Assembly: GCA_964496575.1 (NCBI GenBank)
Contig: CAZCAC010000036.1
Span: 10,134 to 74,133, forward strand
DNA length: 64,000 nucleotides
Source: CAZCAC01 sp964496575
GTDB taxonomy: Bacteria; Planctomycetota; UBA1135; GCA-002686595
Direction of reading: 5' to 3'
A program made the translations under genes and the position numbers. The notes beneath the pieces were generated by a model. That model was not told the origin of the DNA. It ran no database searches and saw only the letters and a list, made by a program, of their open reading frames with translations. Below are positions 9,829-19,455 of the stretch, piece by piece (within the stretch, counting starts at the first letter, position 1; every line of letters starts with the position of its first letter).

Positions 9829-11013
9829 TCAACGATCGCCGAGAGCGGGGCGACGGAGCAGGGTGAACATGGCCCTGTCGATCGCCCTCTCGGCCGCGGC
9901 TCCGCCGCAGTTCGTCGCCAGCAGAATGGCCCTGTCCTTCTCCGGAGCCAGCCACATCCGGGCAAACCACCACCGGTTGCTGCCGGCGTGGGTCAGGACC
10001 ATTCCCACTCCACCGGCCCACTTCGAGACCCCCCATCCGAGCGCGACGTCTCCGCCCGGAGGAGGCGTGTGCAGCCTGCGGAAAGTCTCCTCCGGGAGGA
10101 AGTCGCTCTCACCTCGAGCCCCGTCGATGTGGAGCGCCACGAACCTGGCCCAGTCATCGAGCGAGAGGTGCACGGTTCCGGCCGGGCCGATCACGGGCGG
10201 GTTGTCGGCCATCGGACCCGGCTCGATCGGCTTCCCCTCGCGATGCCCGCGGGGCTGCGTCACCGCCTCGGCGACCCCGGGCGCGCCGTAACCCGCCGAG
10301 CTCATGCCGAGCGGCTCGAGGACCCGCCCTCGGAGCAGCTCCTCCCAGGATGCATCGCCCGCCACCTCCGCGATCGCCCCCGCCACCGCGTAGCCGAAGT
10401 TCGAGTAGAGCGTGTCGGTCCCCGCCGGCGCCGCGGGTTCCTGCTGTAGCACCAGCACCGCGAGCTGCCGTCGCTGCTCTCGCATCGATCCGGGCAGGGA
10501 CCGGAGCTGCGAGCGGATGGCGGAGTCGGGCGTCCGGTCGGAGGGAAGGCCCGAGCGATGGGCCAGCAGCTGCTCGAGGGTGACCGCGCGGTACTCCGGT
10601 CGGATCTCGTCCGCCAGGTCCGGGAGGGACTCGGCGATGGTGGTCCCCCACGACAGCTTCTCCTCCTCGACCAGGAGGGCGATCAGCGTCGACGTGAGGG
10701 CCTTGGTGCAGGAGCCGATGTGCCAGAGGTCGTCCACCGTGACCGCTTCGGCCGACCCGATCGCGCGCAATCCGACGGCGCCCCGGGCGATCACCTCGCC
10801 GCCGTGCACGACCACGGCAGCCAGGGACGGCAACTCGTGCTTCTCGCGAACGGGCTCGAGCAGGTCGTTCAGGTTCTCGACCTCGAGTCGGGACGCCGCC
10901 GGCTCCTGTGCCCCGGGGTCGGCCTCCGCCGCCGGGATACAGCCCCACGCCGTGGAGACGAGCAGCAGAGCCAGGACGGCTTCTCTCGCGGTCGCTACTT
11001 CGGATCGGTCCAT
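9829..11013 (-). CDS. Serine hydrolase, class C beta-lactamase/penicillin-binding-protein fold, lipoprotein
   Basis: 394 residues. The start is taken at ATG 11013, which has a GGAGGA ribosome site just upstream and gives a lipoprotein signal (STAWGC). The family signature is complete: SCTK (Ser nucleophile and Lys base, in HIGSCTKALTS), YSNFGY (the YxN motif) and HAG near the C-terminus in place of KTG. Such enzymes are esterases, D-aminopeptidases, carboxypeptidases or beta-lactamases; the substrate cannot be read from the sequence. It stands alone on the minus strand, converging with the repeat-domain gene at 7747 and divergent from the paralogue-2 gene across a repeat-filled gap. Confidence 0.9.
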   Translation of the reverse strand: MDRSEVATAREAVLALLLVSTAWGCIPAAEADPGAQEPAASRLEVENLNDLLEPVREKHELPSLAAVVVHGGEVIARGAVGLRAIGSAEAVTVDDLWHIGSCTKALTSTLIALLVEEEKLSWGTTIAESLPDLADEIRPEYRAVTLEQLLAHRSGLPSDRTPDSAIRSQLRSLPGSMREQRRQLAVLVLQQEPAAPAGTDTLYSNFGYAVAGAIAEVAGDASWEELLRGRVLEPLGMSSAGYGAPGVAEAVTQPRGHREGKPIEPGPMADNPPVIGPAGTVHLSLDDWARFVALHIDGARGESDFLPEETFRRLHTPPPGGDVALGWGVSKWAGGVGMVLTHAGSNRWWFARMWLAPEKDRAILLATNCGGAAAERAIDRAMFTLLRRPALGDR

Positions 11014-11035
11014 CCGTGCTTCCTCCGGTGAGTAT

Positions 11036-11104
11036 GGTGCCAGGAGTACGGTGCCAGGACGGAATCCGCCACCAGTTGGCGGGTTTTGTCCTGGCACCGT
11101 ACTC
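11036..11104. repeat. REP-like nested hairpin with GGTGCCAGG motifs
   Basis: GAGTACGGTGCCAGGAC (11044-11060) is perfectly complementary to 11088-11104. Inside the 27-base loop a second stem forms (CCGCCA 11066-11071 with TGGCGG 11077-11082). An extra GGTGCCAGG copy lies just outside at 11036-11044, and another reverse copy (CCTGGCACCGTACTT) at 11326-11340 closes a roughly 300-bp interval. This resembles extragenic palindromic repeats mobilised by REP-associated (RAYT) transposases; no such transposase is present in the window. Confidence 0.55.
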
Positions 11105-11140
11105 AGAGTGGGCGAATGGTGACTGACACAGTGCGCCAGT

Positions 11141-11307
11141 TACCTCGGCGATCTCTGCTTCCTCAGCGGTCCAGGCCAATCTGAAACCTCCACGATCTCT
11201 GCCTCCGTCGCGAGCTCACCGCGCTCTCTGCTCCCTCAGCGCCGCTCTGGTCCTCCGCGAGCTCTGCGTGAAACCACCGCGCCCTCCGCCTCCTCCGCGT
11301 CCTGATC
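11141..11307 (-). repeat. Dispersed intergenic repeat, copy A
   Basis: The reverse complement of this segment matches 16196-16357 closely. Long shared runs include GCGGTGGTTTCACGC, GAGCTCGCGGAG, CCAGAGCGGCGCTGAG and AGCAGAGAGCGCGGTGAG. The two copies are inverted relative to each other, about 4.9 kb apart, and each lies just upstream of a TPR/WD40-like paralogue. The sequence is purine-rich on one strand with GCGGAG and GCAGAG units and is non-coding. The whole 11014-11438 gap holds only this repeat, the nested hairpin at 11036-11104 and a short gene leader. Confidence 0.6.
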
Positions 11308-11400
11308 CCGCCTTCACCCCACGACCCTGGCACCGTACTTCCACGTGAACCGATCAGGCGAATGGCCTCGCGAAGTATCCTCGCAATGCGCGGAACCCGC

Positions 11401-11418
11401 CGAACCTGCACAGGTTCG
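11401..11418 (+). promoter_or_regulatory. Small leader hairpin upstream of paralogue 2
   Basis: CGAACCTG and CAGGTTCG form an 8-bp perfect stem with a CA centre, 20 bases before ATG 11439 and adjoining its GAGGAG ribosome site. The surrounding leader (GTATCCTCG..., GTTCGAG(A/G)TCCCGAGGAG) is also shared with the paralogue at 16444, although the stem is not perfect there. It could be an RNA element or simply co-duplicated leader sequence. Confidence 0.25.
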
Positions 11419-11438
11419 AGATCCCGAGGAGACACCCC

Positions 11439-14429
11439 ATGCTGGCCATCCTGACCACTGTGGCGCTGGCGGCCACGCCTGTCGAAGTCCCGGACTGGAT
11501 CGATCTGTTCCTGGAGGGGAGTCGCGCGCTGGAGCAGGGCGAGCTCGGGGTGGCACAGCAGGCCCTGGAGCGCGCCCTCGAGCTGCAGCCCGGCCACGCC
11601 CCGATCGCCTGGCAGCTCGCCGGGGCCCTGGCGCGCGGCGGGGATGCTGCCGGTGCACTCGAGCAGCTCGAGTCGGTCGTCGATGGAGGCGGCGGCGAGG
11701 CGGCGCTGCTCGAGTGGGATCCCGACCTCGCCTCGCTGCGGGAGGAAGCCCGGTTCGGGGGACTGCTCGAACAGCTGACGGCTCGCGATCGAGAGCGGCC
11801 GGCTCCATCGGGCCCGGCCGCCCGGCTCGGCGGCTTCGATCAGCAGCTCTGGTCCTCCTCCTGGCCCAATGAGAGCAACGTCGTCCACGGCCGCTATCGG
11901 GACACCTACCTGCGCGACCGGCGTGCCGGGGAGACGCTGGCCGTGCTCGGCCGGTTCGGAGACCGCGTCGATCGAGTCGCCGTCCACCCTCGAGGCCGCT
12001 GGGTGGTCGTCCCGGTGAGCACGCCCGAGCGGGTCGCGAGCCTGCGCGTCTTCGACGGAGCCAGCGGGGATCTGGTGCGGGAGCTGGAAGGGACCTGGGA
12101 GGCGTGGTCGGTCCAGTTCAGCGCGGACGGCGCACGGCTCCTGGCGAAGGGAAGCCGGGCGCCGGAGATCCCCCGGGGAGCGGTGGTGTGGGATACCGAG
12201 ACCTGGACGCCGGTGGCCGAACTCTTCACGGACTGCAAGCAAGCCGTGCTCTCGCCCGACGGGAGAAGCGTGGTTCTGCTCTCGGTCCGCGGCGCGGCGC
12301 ACCACTCCGGCCAGTGGAAGGTCACCTACGGCGTGTCGCTGTGGAGGGTCGACGAGAAGCCTCTGGTCGCGCAGCACCGGATTCCGAAACCGAGGCTGTT
12401 CAAGACGCCGGAGTTCTCGGCCGACAGCTCGCTCCTGCTCGTCGTGGAGTACCGGGGTACCGGCCTCTTCGTCTACGACGTCGAGAGCGGCGAGGAGCGG
12501 CGACGGATCGCGTCGGGTAAGACCCCCTTCCGCGACGCGTGCCTCCTCGGCGTGACCGGCGCGATCGCCACGAGCGACGAGGAGGGATCGATCTGGATCT
12601 GGCCGGCGCAGGGAAAGGGAATCCGGCGCATCTTCGAGGTGCTCGATGGGAAGCCGTTCCTGCTCGACGCCTCTCCCGACGGCAGTACGCTGCTCGCCAG
12701 GCGGTCGAACGCGCTCCAGGTCTTCGATGTGAGTAGCGGGAAGCAACTGTGGGCCTCCGACCGCGCGCCCGGCGGAAGCGTGAGGAGCGCGCGCCACAGC
12801 CCCGACGGGGCGCGCGCGATGGTTAACTACTGGAACGAGGAACCGTGTGTCGTTCACGACGCTCGTAGCGGCAGAGTGTTGTCGATTCACCAGAGCCCGC
12901 GACTCCGCTCGGTCATCAGGCCCCACCCGGAGCGGAACGAGCTGTGGGTCGGGCTCTCCGACGGTACCTTGCGGCGGATCGACGCCGCCTCGGGCCGAGC
13001 CCTCGACAGCTGGCACCACGGCGATGCCCCGATCACCGGGATGTGCTTCATCGCGGACGGCGAGCGGCTCGCGTTCATCGACCGAGATGGCCTCTTGCGC
13101 GTCATCGACACGCGAAGCGGTGAGTTGACGGCGAGGATTCCGGGAGCCGGCCGGAGGTACGGAGGTTCGAACGGCTACGACTGCGAGCTCTCCCCCGATG
13201 GCTCGATTCTGCTGGTCGACGAGCCGAGGGGCCCGCTCCACCTCTACCGCACCTCCGACTGGACGCTGCAATGCTCCATCCACGCCGAGCCCTACGATCG
13301 CGAACGCAGCTGGAGGGCCGACGGCGGACTGCTCGCCGTGTCCGTCGACCGGGGCCTCGTGCGGCTCTTCGATACGCAGAGCGGCGAGCCCCTCGAGCTC
13401 GAGCTCCGGGTCGAGTACGGGTGGACCCCCACGATCGGGTTCGAGCCGCGCGGGAACCGCCTGTGGATCGCCGACAACGACTCCACGCTTCACGTCTTCG
13501 ACACGGAGAGCGGCGGAGAGGTGCAGACGCTGAGCCAGACCGACATCGCCATCAGCGAGATCCTGGTGTGTGCGATCCTCTTCCGGGACGATGGTGAGCT
13601 GGCCGTCACCTCCTCGCAGGACGTGGGAGTCATCGCGGGCTGGCACCCCGAGAGCGGTCGGAGGCTGTGGGACTACCACTACTGGGGCGGGACGCCGGCG
13701 GCCGTGCGCTGTGCCCTCGGTCGCAGCGGCGATCGCGTGTACGTCTTCGAACAGGGCGACCACACCCCGAGGATCGTCGACGCCGAGGATGGAAGCACGC
13801 TACTCGACCTCGCGGAGCGCGGGATCGAAGAGCTGCTGCCGCTGCCGGACGAGCGCCTCGTCGCCGCCGTGGGTCCGGAGGGGCTGGAGGTGATCGAGAC
13901 CGGAGAGGGCCGGTGCCGCTGGAGGCGGATGGAGATCGAGGGGGGTGACTAGCTGCTCTCCGCTCCGACCCGACACGTCGACGGCACGCGCCATGCGCTC
14001 GAGCAGCTGCACCTGGTACTGCCCGAGCGTTCCTATCCGCTCGACGCGCTGGCGGCGGCGCTGCTCGATCCGAAGAAGATCCGCGCGGCGGCGGAGGGAG
14101 TCCTCCTGGCGCCGATTCGGTTGCCAGCGATCCCCGAGCTGGTATGGGAAACGCCACAGCCGCGCGTCGTGCGGCTCTCCGAGGACCAGGAGCTGCCCAC
14201 GGTCGAGCTGGTGGCCCGCTGTCCCGAGGGTGTCGCCGGCTTCGAGCTCCTGCGCGACGGCGAGCGCCAACACCTGGCCGGGGAGGCGGTCTCCCCCACC
14301 GAGCGGCGCCTCTCCTTCCAGTTCGAACGGCCGACCGACGGGGATTCGCTCGATTACCGCTGGCGATCGATCGGCGAGAGTGGTGTGCTCAGCTGGGCGC
14401 TGCACCTGACCGCCGAGCTCGAGCGGTGA
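11439..14429 (+). pseudogene. TPR plus WD40-like protein, paralogue 2, interrupted by an in-frame TAG
   Basis: The frame starts at ATG 11439 (GAGGAG ribosome site), stops at TAG 13950-13952, and continues open in the same frame to TGA 14427-14429. The paralogue at 16444 reads GGC-TGG-CTA-CTG at the matching place, where this copy reads GAC-TAG-CTG-CTC, so the stop is a Trp codon changed by one G-to-A step. Reading through would give 996 residues, exactly the length of paralogue 1. The 837-residue product keeps the N-terminal TPR-like segment and the propeller but lacks the conserved C-terminal beta-domain, whose sequence is still intact downstream. This may be a recent mutation, a sequencing error, or a truncated but functional form. 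Confidence 0.8.
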
Positions 14430-14492
14430 GCGGGCGCGGGTTCCGTATCCCCGCTCCAGATCGATCTCGGGCTGAACCGAAGTAGACCGGAG

Positions 14493-15083
14493 ATGGACGA
14501 CCAGCGAATAGACGCCGTTTACGGAGAGACGGCCCAGAAGACCGCCGCCGCCATCGTCGGCGGCTACGCGATCTTCGTCGGGTTCCAGGTCGGGGACTTT
14601 CTCTGCGCGGCCCTCGGCGGCGGGACCTGAGGCCTCAGTCCGCTCACCCTGATCCCCGTGGCCATCGCGGCGCTGATCGGGGTGAACGTCGGGCTCACGG
14701 TGAGCTTCCGACGCCTCTTCCTCCTGTCGGTCGTCGGACAGCTCCTGATCGGGGGCTACGCCATCCTCGAGGATCTCCAGACGGCGCCCGTCTTCGTGCC
14801 GTTCCTGCTCCTCGCCCTGGTCATTCAGCTCGCGGCCGGTGTCGTCTTCGTACGGGCCGGGCGCGGACCCGTCCCGTGGTCCATTCTCCGGTGGCTGTTC
14901 ACGGCGGGCGCCGGTCTGCTGACGCTTCGCATCGCCGCCATCGCCCTGCCGCGTCTGGCGGAGGGTTCGCTGTTCTCCTTCCTGCTCTTCTCGGTGATGT
15001 TCCTCGTGCCCAGCGTGGGACAGATCGCGCTGATGTGGTGGGCCGAGAGGCAGGGTCTGCGTTCCGGCACTGACGCCGTCTAG
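14493..15083 (+). pseudogene. Multi-pass membrane protein interrupted by an in-frame TGA
   Basis: ATG 14493 opens a frame (MDDQRIDAVYGETAQKTA) that stops at TGA 14628-14630 and then continues in the same frame to TAG 15081-15083. Read through, it would be 196 residues with about five hydrophobic segments, the first upstream of the stop (AAAIVGGYAIFVGF). A GTG at 14658 could start a separate 141-residue product. TGA is one G-to-A change from TGG, so a lost Trp is the simplest reading. No selenocysteine context was seen. The family is not recognised. It lies 60 bases behind the broken paralogue 2, so two adjacent genes carry the same kind of change. Confidence 0.55.
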
Positions 15084-15640
15084 CGGGGTCAGTGGTGGCC
15101 TCGCACCGGTGAATGAGGGCTGTCGGCTCGTGTCGGGACATTTATCTGCTTGATAGGGCGGTGAATGGAAACGAGTGGACGGGAATGGACCGCGAATGTG
15201 GCACTCGAGCCGAGAGCGTAGGAAGCCGTAACGCGGGACCTCGCCGGGGGGGTGAGCGAGGGGCGCACCGAGGTCGACGACGCCGCCGAGGCCTCCGAAC
15301 AGGCGCCGCCGGAACCCGCGGTGCTCGAGCTCGTCGCGAGCGATGCGCAGGGCGTGGTGCTCCGGTTCGCGAAGTGACGGGCGAAGGGTCCGAGAACAGG
15401 GGCGTCGGGATCCCGCGGGCCTGGGAGCCGAATGCACGAATCCCGGTTTCTCGACCTGGAGGTCAGGAAGAAGGGACTCTTCGCTCGCAACCCGTTGGCC
15501 GAGCTGGCCTCGCGGCGCCCGACATGCGCGCGCGGAAGGCTATCGGAAGGGATCGGTGACGGGCCGTGGGCGCGACGGCCGCCGCTCGGTACGCTACGGG
15601 ACCCGGCGCGCACCACGCAGAATCACGGCGATCGACCGAC
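15084..15640. other. 557-bp intergenic stretch without a confident gene
   Basis: No ORF here has a convincing start, ribosome site and protein-like composition. The most protein-like piece is an open frame ending at TGA 15375 (GTG 15252, 41 residues, ending VVLRFAK), which could be a decayed gene tail. A 70-codon ATG frame at 15432-15644 overlaps the next start and has shadow-like composition. Confidence 0.4.
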
Positions 15641-16003
15641 ATGACTCCCCAATCCAAACAAGACGAACGAATCGCGAAGATGATCTTCGCGTCCATTTAC
15701 CCGCTCTACGTGAACAAGGTCGAGAAGAAGGGGCGCACCGAGGCGGACCTGCGCAAGGTCATCCAGTGGCTGACCGGCTTCACGAAGGCGAAGCTCGACA
15801 AGCACATCAAGCAGGAGTCGACCATCGAGGCCTTCTTCGACGACGCCGAGCTGAACCCGAACGCGTCACTCATCACGGGTGTGATCTGCGGCTACCGCGT
15901 CGAGGAGATCGAGAACCCGCTGACCCAGAAGGCCCGCTACATGGACAAGCTCGTCGACGAGCTGGCCCGAGGGAAGAAGATGGAGAGCATCCTGCGGTCG
16001 TAG
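15641..16003 (+). CDS. DUF2200 family protein
   Basis: 120 residues from ATG 15641; earlier in-frame sequence is Ala/Arg-rich and unlike protein. The core reads KMIFASIYPLYVNKVEKKGR, then VIQWLTGF, FFDDAELNPNASLITGVICG, YRVEEIENPL and MDKLVDELARGKKMESILR, matching the DUF2200 family over its whole usual length. Members are small soluble cytosolic proteins of unknown biochemical function. It stands alone between intergenic stretches. A short GGCC-TTCG-GGCC hairpin lies about 75 bases after the stop and could help end transcription. Confidence 0.92.
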   Translation: MTPQSKQDERIAKMIFASIYPLYVNKVEKKGRTEADLRKVIQWLTGFTKAKLDKHIKQESTIEAFFDDAELNPNASLITGVICGYRVEEIENPLTQKARYMDKLVDELARGKKMESILRS

Positions 16004-16195
16004 AGCGATCCTGACTCGAGCGGGTAGAAGGCACTCACGCCGAGCCTCCCGCGCCTCCGACCGCGCACGATGACGGGCCTTCGGGCCTCGTGGTAGCCGG
16101 ATGTGTGACCCCCGATTTCTTCGAGAGGGAGTCGTGGAATCGGTCGATTTCGGCTTCTGGGACGACTTCCTCATCAGGAATGGCTGCGCGACCGG

Positions 16196-16357
16196 ACGGG
16201 ACGCGGAGGGAGCGGAGGACGCGGTGGTTTCACGCGGAGCTCGCGGAGGTCCAGAGCGGCGCTGAGAGAGCAGAGAGCGCGGTGAGCTCACGACGGGAGC
16301 AGAGACCGCGGAGGTTTCGGACTGGTGGGGGCACGGAGAGAGCGGAGATCGCGGAGA
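16196..16357 (+). repeat. Dispersed intergenic repeat, copy B
   Basis: This is the forward copy of the repeat found inverted at 11141-11307, sharing GCGGTGGTTTCACGC, GAGCTCGCGGAGG, CCAGAGCGGCGCTGAG and GAGGTTTC blocks. It sits in the 440-bp gap 16004-16443, immediately before the leader of TPR/WD40-like paralogue 3. An open frame runs through it into the gene, but the encoded Arg/Glu/Ala-rich residues are repeat translation and not part of the protein. Nothing else was recognised in the gap. Confidence 0.6.
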
Positions 16358-16443
16358 GGTTCGGGGACCTCCCGCGGAGTATCCTCGGCCTGCACGGAAC
16401 TCTTCCGGCGCGCGCGTGTTCGAGGTCCCGAGGAGGTCTCCCC

Positions 16444-19410
16444 ATGCTGGCCATCCTGGTCACCCTGGCCCTGGCGGTTCCCGCGGCTGAAGAAGCCGAC
16501 TGGATCGATCTGTTCCTCGAAGGGAGCCGCGCACTCGAGCAGGGCGAGCTCACCAGGGCCCAGCGCGCGCTGGAGCGGGCGCTCGTGCTGCAGCCCCGGC
16601 ACGCGCCCACCGCCTGGCAGCTCGCCGGAGCGATGGCGCGAGCCGGAGACACCGCCGGCGCGCTCGACCGGCTCGAGTCCGTCGTGGCCTGGGGCGGCGG
16701 CGAAGCGGCGCTGCTGCTGTGGGATCCCGACCTCGCTTCGCTACGAGCGGAGGCTCGCTTCGGTACGCTGCTCGAGGAGCTGAGAGATCGGGAGCGAGAA
16801 GAACCGCGACCCGAGCACCTCGTCGCCGAGCTCGCCTCGAGGATCGCCGGGCACGAGCTGTCGGCCTCGCCGCGAGCGGAGGTCGTCGCCCTCCAGAGGG
16901 GCTGGGATACGTTCCTGTTCGATCTGCGCGGGAACGAGCTCCTCGCCGTACTCGACCGGCCGAACGAGCACCCGCGCGACGTCTCGCTCAGCCCCGACGG
17001 GCGCTGGGCGGTGACCACCGGCTCCATGGAATGGAGTGGCTCGCGGACTCACTACATGCGCGTCTTCGACGCGGTCACCGGGGACCTCGTGACCGAGCTG
17101 GAGCCGGCGGGGTGGCTGGCCAGCACGGTCTTCAGCCGGAGCGGGAACCGGATGCTGGCCTTCACCTCCAGCGGGCCGATGCAGGTGTGGGAGACGAATG
17201 ACTGGACCCTGCTGGGCAAGGTCAAGACGGGGCGAAGGACCTTCAGCTTCTCCCCCGACGGAACGCGCGTCCTGTACGTCTCTCCCCAGGACAAGAAGCA
17301 CAGCGACGTCGTGTTCTGGGACGTCGACGAGCAGCGCGCCTTTCGCCGGCACGAAGATCTCGAGTCACCGTGGGCTCAGCCGGACTTCTCCGCGGACGGC
17401 GAGCTGGCTCTGGCCAAGGCGTTCTACCGGGTGCACGTCTACGACGCGGAGGACGGCCGGGAGCTCTGCCAGATCGAAGCCGAGGGTGGCCACTTCCGAG
17501 AGGCGCGCTTCCTCGGTGCTACCGGAGAGGTGGTCACCCTCGACGAGGAACTGCAACTGACCGTCTGGAACGCGCGCAGCGGTCAGCGATCGAGGAGCTT
17601 TCGAGCCACCGGTTTCTCGGAGGAGCTGTATCCCGGGTACCGCCTCGAGTCCTCTCCGGACGGAAGCCAGGTCCTGGTGGCGGAGTGGGGCAGCTCGCTG
17701 CAGGTCTTCGACGCGGCGACCGACGAGCGGTCGTGGGCCGCGGAGCGCTCGCGGATGGACGACCTCCTGGAGGCCCATTTCACGCCCGACGGTTCCCGGA
17801 TTCTGGTCGCCCGCTACTTCCGCCCGAGTGAGGTGCGCGACGCGAGGAGCGGTGAAGTGCTGGCGACGCTACCCGACCCCAGATCGAGGAGTTTCGCCCA
17901 CGTCCATCCGAGACGCGAAGAGCTGTGGATCGGCCGAGAGGAGGGCTCACTCCTGCGGATCGACGCCGTGCACGGCCGCGAGCTCGATCGCTTTCAGCCC
18001 GGAAACGCGCCGGTGCGCGAGCTGTGCTTCACGCCGAAGGGAGAACGGCTGGCCACGATCGACCTCGACGGCGTGCTGCGCCTGATCGATACGAAGAGCG
18101 GCGAGGTGCTGACCCGGATCCCGGGGGCCGCCAGCTCCGGGCCCGATTCTCCGCCCCCTCACCTCGAGTACGCGGCCGACGGTTCGGCGTTCCTGATCGG
18201 CGCCACCCGGGAGACAGTCCGTATTCACGACGCGGCCGACGGAGCGCTGCGTTGCGAGATCGAGGTCGGGCAGGATCTCCAGGCGATCAGCTGGCGCGGG
18301 GACGGCGGCCTGCTCGCCACAGATGCCCCTGAGGGGCGAGTCCGGCTCTTCGACACGCGCACGGGTGAGCCCGTCGAGTCCGGGATCGACATCGAGGCCG
18401 AGGTCACGGCGCTCGCGTTCGAGCCGCGTGGCGATCGACTGTGGGTGGGAGACGACGCGTCGACGGTACACGTCCTCGACGTCGCGGAGGGGACCCTGAT
18501 CCGCACGCTCGACCTGCAGGACCTGGACTCCTTCGGCACGGTCGAGGTGGGTAGCATCACCTTTCGCGAGAAGGACGAGCTGGCGATCACCGCGTCGATC
18601 GGTTTCGGCGGGGTCGCGGCCTGGGATCCGCCGAGTGGTGAGCGGGTCTGGGCCTACACGTATCCGTTCGGCAACGAGTCGCCGCTGTTCAGCGCCTTCG
18701 GCCGGAGCGGAGAGCGCGTCTACGTGTGGGGACAGGGTCCGGCCACCTCGCGCATCGTGAGCGACGTCGATGGAAGCACGCTCCTCGACCTCTCGACGAA
18801 GGAGCTCCACGCGTTGTTGCCGCTGGCGGACGAGCGACGACTCGCCGCACTCGGTCCCGAGGGATTGGAGGTGATCGAGACCGAGAGCGGCGAGCGCCGC
18901 TGGGTGCGAACCGAGGTGAAGGGGGGTGGCTGGCTACTGACCGCCCCGACGCGTCACGTCGACGGCACGCGGGAGGCACTCGAGCAGCTGCACCTCGTGT
19001 TGCCCGAGCGCTCCTGCCCGCTCGACGCACTGGCGGCGGCGCTGCTCGATCCGAAGCGAGTCCGCGCGGGGGCGGAAGGAGTCGATCTCGCGCCGGCGCG
19101 GATCCCGGCGATGCCGGAGCTCGACTGGGTCTCGCACCAGCCACGCGTCGTACGGCTGGGCGAGGACCAGGAGCCGCCGGAGGTGACGCTCGTCGCCCGC
19201 TGCTCCGAAGGCGTCTCCGGCTTCGAGCTCTCGCGGGACGGCGAGCGCCAGCGTCTGAGCGGGGAGGCGGTCTCCCCCACCGAACGCCGCTTGACCTTCC
19301 AGCTCGCTCGTCCCGCGGGCGGAGATTCGATCGACTACCGCTGGCGATCGGTCGGTACGAAGGGGGTCATGAGCCGCGCGCTGCACCTGACCGTCGAGCT
19401 CGAGCGATAG
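16444..19410 (+). CDS. TPR plus WD40-like beta-propeller protein, paralogue 3 (intact)
   Basis: 988 residues from ATG 16444 with GAGGAGG upstream; the in-frame extension to 16090 runs through a non-coding repeat and is rejected. The N-terminus MLAILVTLALAVPA is a short hydrophobic segment, probably a signal or anchor. The TPR-like segment (DWIDLFLEGSRALEQGEL, ALERALVLQPRHAP) and WD40-like blades (SPDGRWAVT, SPDGTRVLY, YDAEDGREL, FEPRGDRLWVG) follow. The C-terminal beta-domain (VELVARC-type strand, FELSRDGERQ, IDYRWRSVG) is complete. This copy provides the reference for the Trp codon lost in paralogue 2. Role unknown; a protein-interaction scaffold is the likely class. Confidence 0.87.
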   Translation: MLAILVTLALAVPAAEEADWIDLFLEGSRALEQGELTRAQRALERALVLQPRHAPTAWQLAGAMARAGDTAGALDRLESVVAWGGGEAALLLWDPDLASLRAEARFGTLLEELRDREREEPRPEHLVAELASRIAGHELSASPRAEVVALQRGWDTFLFDLRGNELLAVLDRPNEHPRDVSLSPDGRWAVTTGSMEWSGSRTHYMRVFDAVTGDLVTELEPAGWLASTVFSRSGNRMLAFTSSGPMQVWETNDWTLLGKVKTGRRTFSFSPDGTRVLYVSPQDKKHSDVVFWDVDEQRAFRRHEDLESPWAQPDFSADGELALAKAFYRVHVYDAEDGRELCQIEAEGGHFREARFLGATGEVVTLDEELQLTVWNARSGQRSRSFRATGFSEELYPGYRLESSPDGSQVLVAEWGSSLQVFDAATDERSWAAERSRMDDLLEAHFTPDGSRILVARYFRPSEVRDARSGEVLATLPDPRSRSFAHVHPRREELWIGREEGSLLRIDAVHGRELDRFQPGNAPVRELCFTPKGERLATIDLDGVLRLIDTKSGEVLTRIPGAASSGPDSPPPHLEYAADGSAFLIGATRETVRIHDAADGALRCEIEVGQDLQAISWRGDGGLLATDAPEGRVRLFDTRTGEPVESGIDIEAEVTALAFEPRGDRLWVGDDASTVHVLDVAEGTLIRTLDLQDLDSFGTVEVGSITFREKDELAITASIGFGGVAAWDPPSGERVWAYTYPFGNESPLFSAFGRSGERVYVWGQGPATSRIVSDVDGSTLLDLSTKELHALLPLADERRLAALGPEGLEVIETESGERRWVRTEVKGGGWLLTAPTRHVDGTREALEQLHLVLPERSCPLDALAAALLDPKRVRAGAEGVDLAPARIPAMPELDWVSHQPRVVRLGEDQEPPEVTLVARCSEGVSGFELSRDGERQRLSGEAVSPTERRLTFQLARPAGGDSIDYRWRSVGTKGVMSRALHLTVELER

Positions 19411-19455
19411 GGTCGAATCGGGTTCCCTCTCGACATCGCCGGCCCGAACGCCGAC

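Noticed and set aside
11163..13763. Minus-strand open frame of 866 codons
   Set aside because: It lies wholly antisense to the WD40-like gene, has Arg/Asp/Pro/Val-rich shadow composition and runs out through a non-coding repeat. Long antisense frames are expected at this GC content.
14628..14630. Selenocysteine at the in-frame TGA
   Set aside because: The residue context is not redox-like, no SECIS-like stem is apparent just downstream, and a lost Trp explains it more simply.
15432..15644. 70-codon ORF before the DUF2200 gene
   Set aside because: It overlaps the DUF2200 start in another frame, lacks a ribosome site and has no recognisable features.
16090..16443. N-terminal extension of paralogue 3
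   Set aside because: It translates the dispersed repeat; the ribosome site and paralogue alignment fix the start at 16444.
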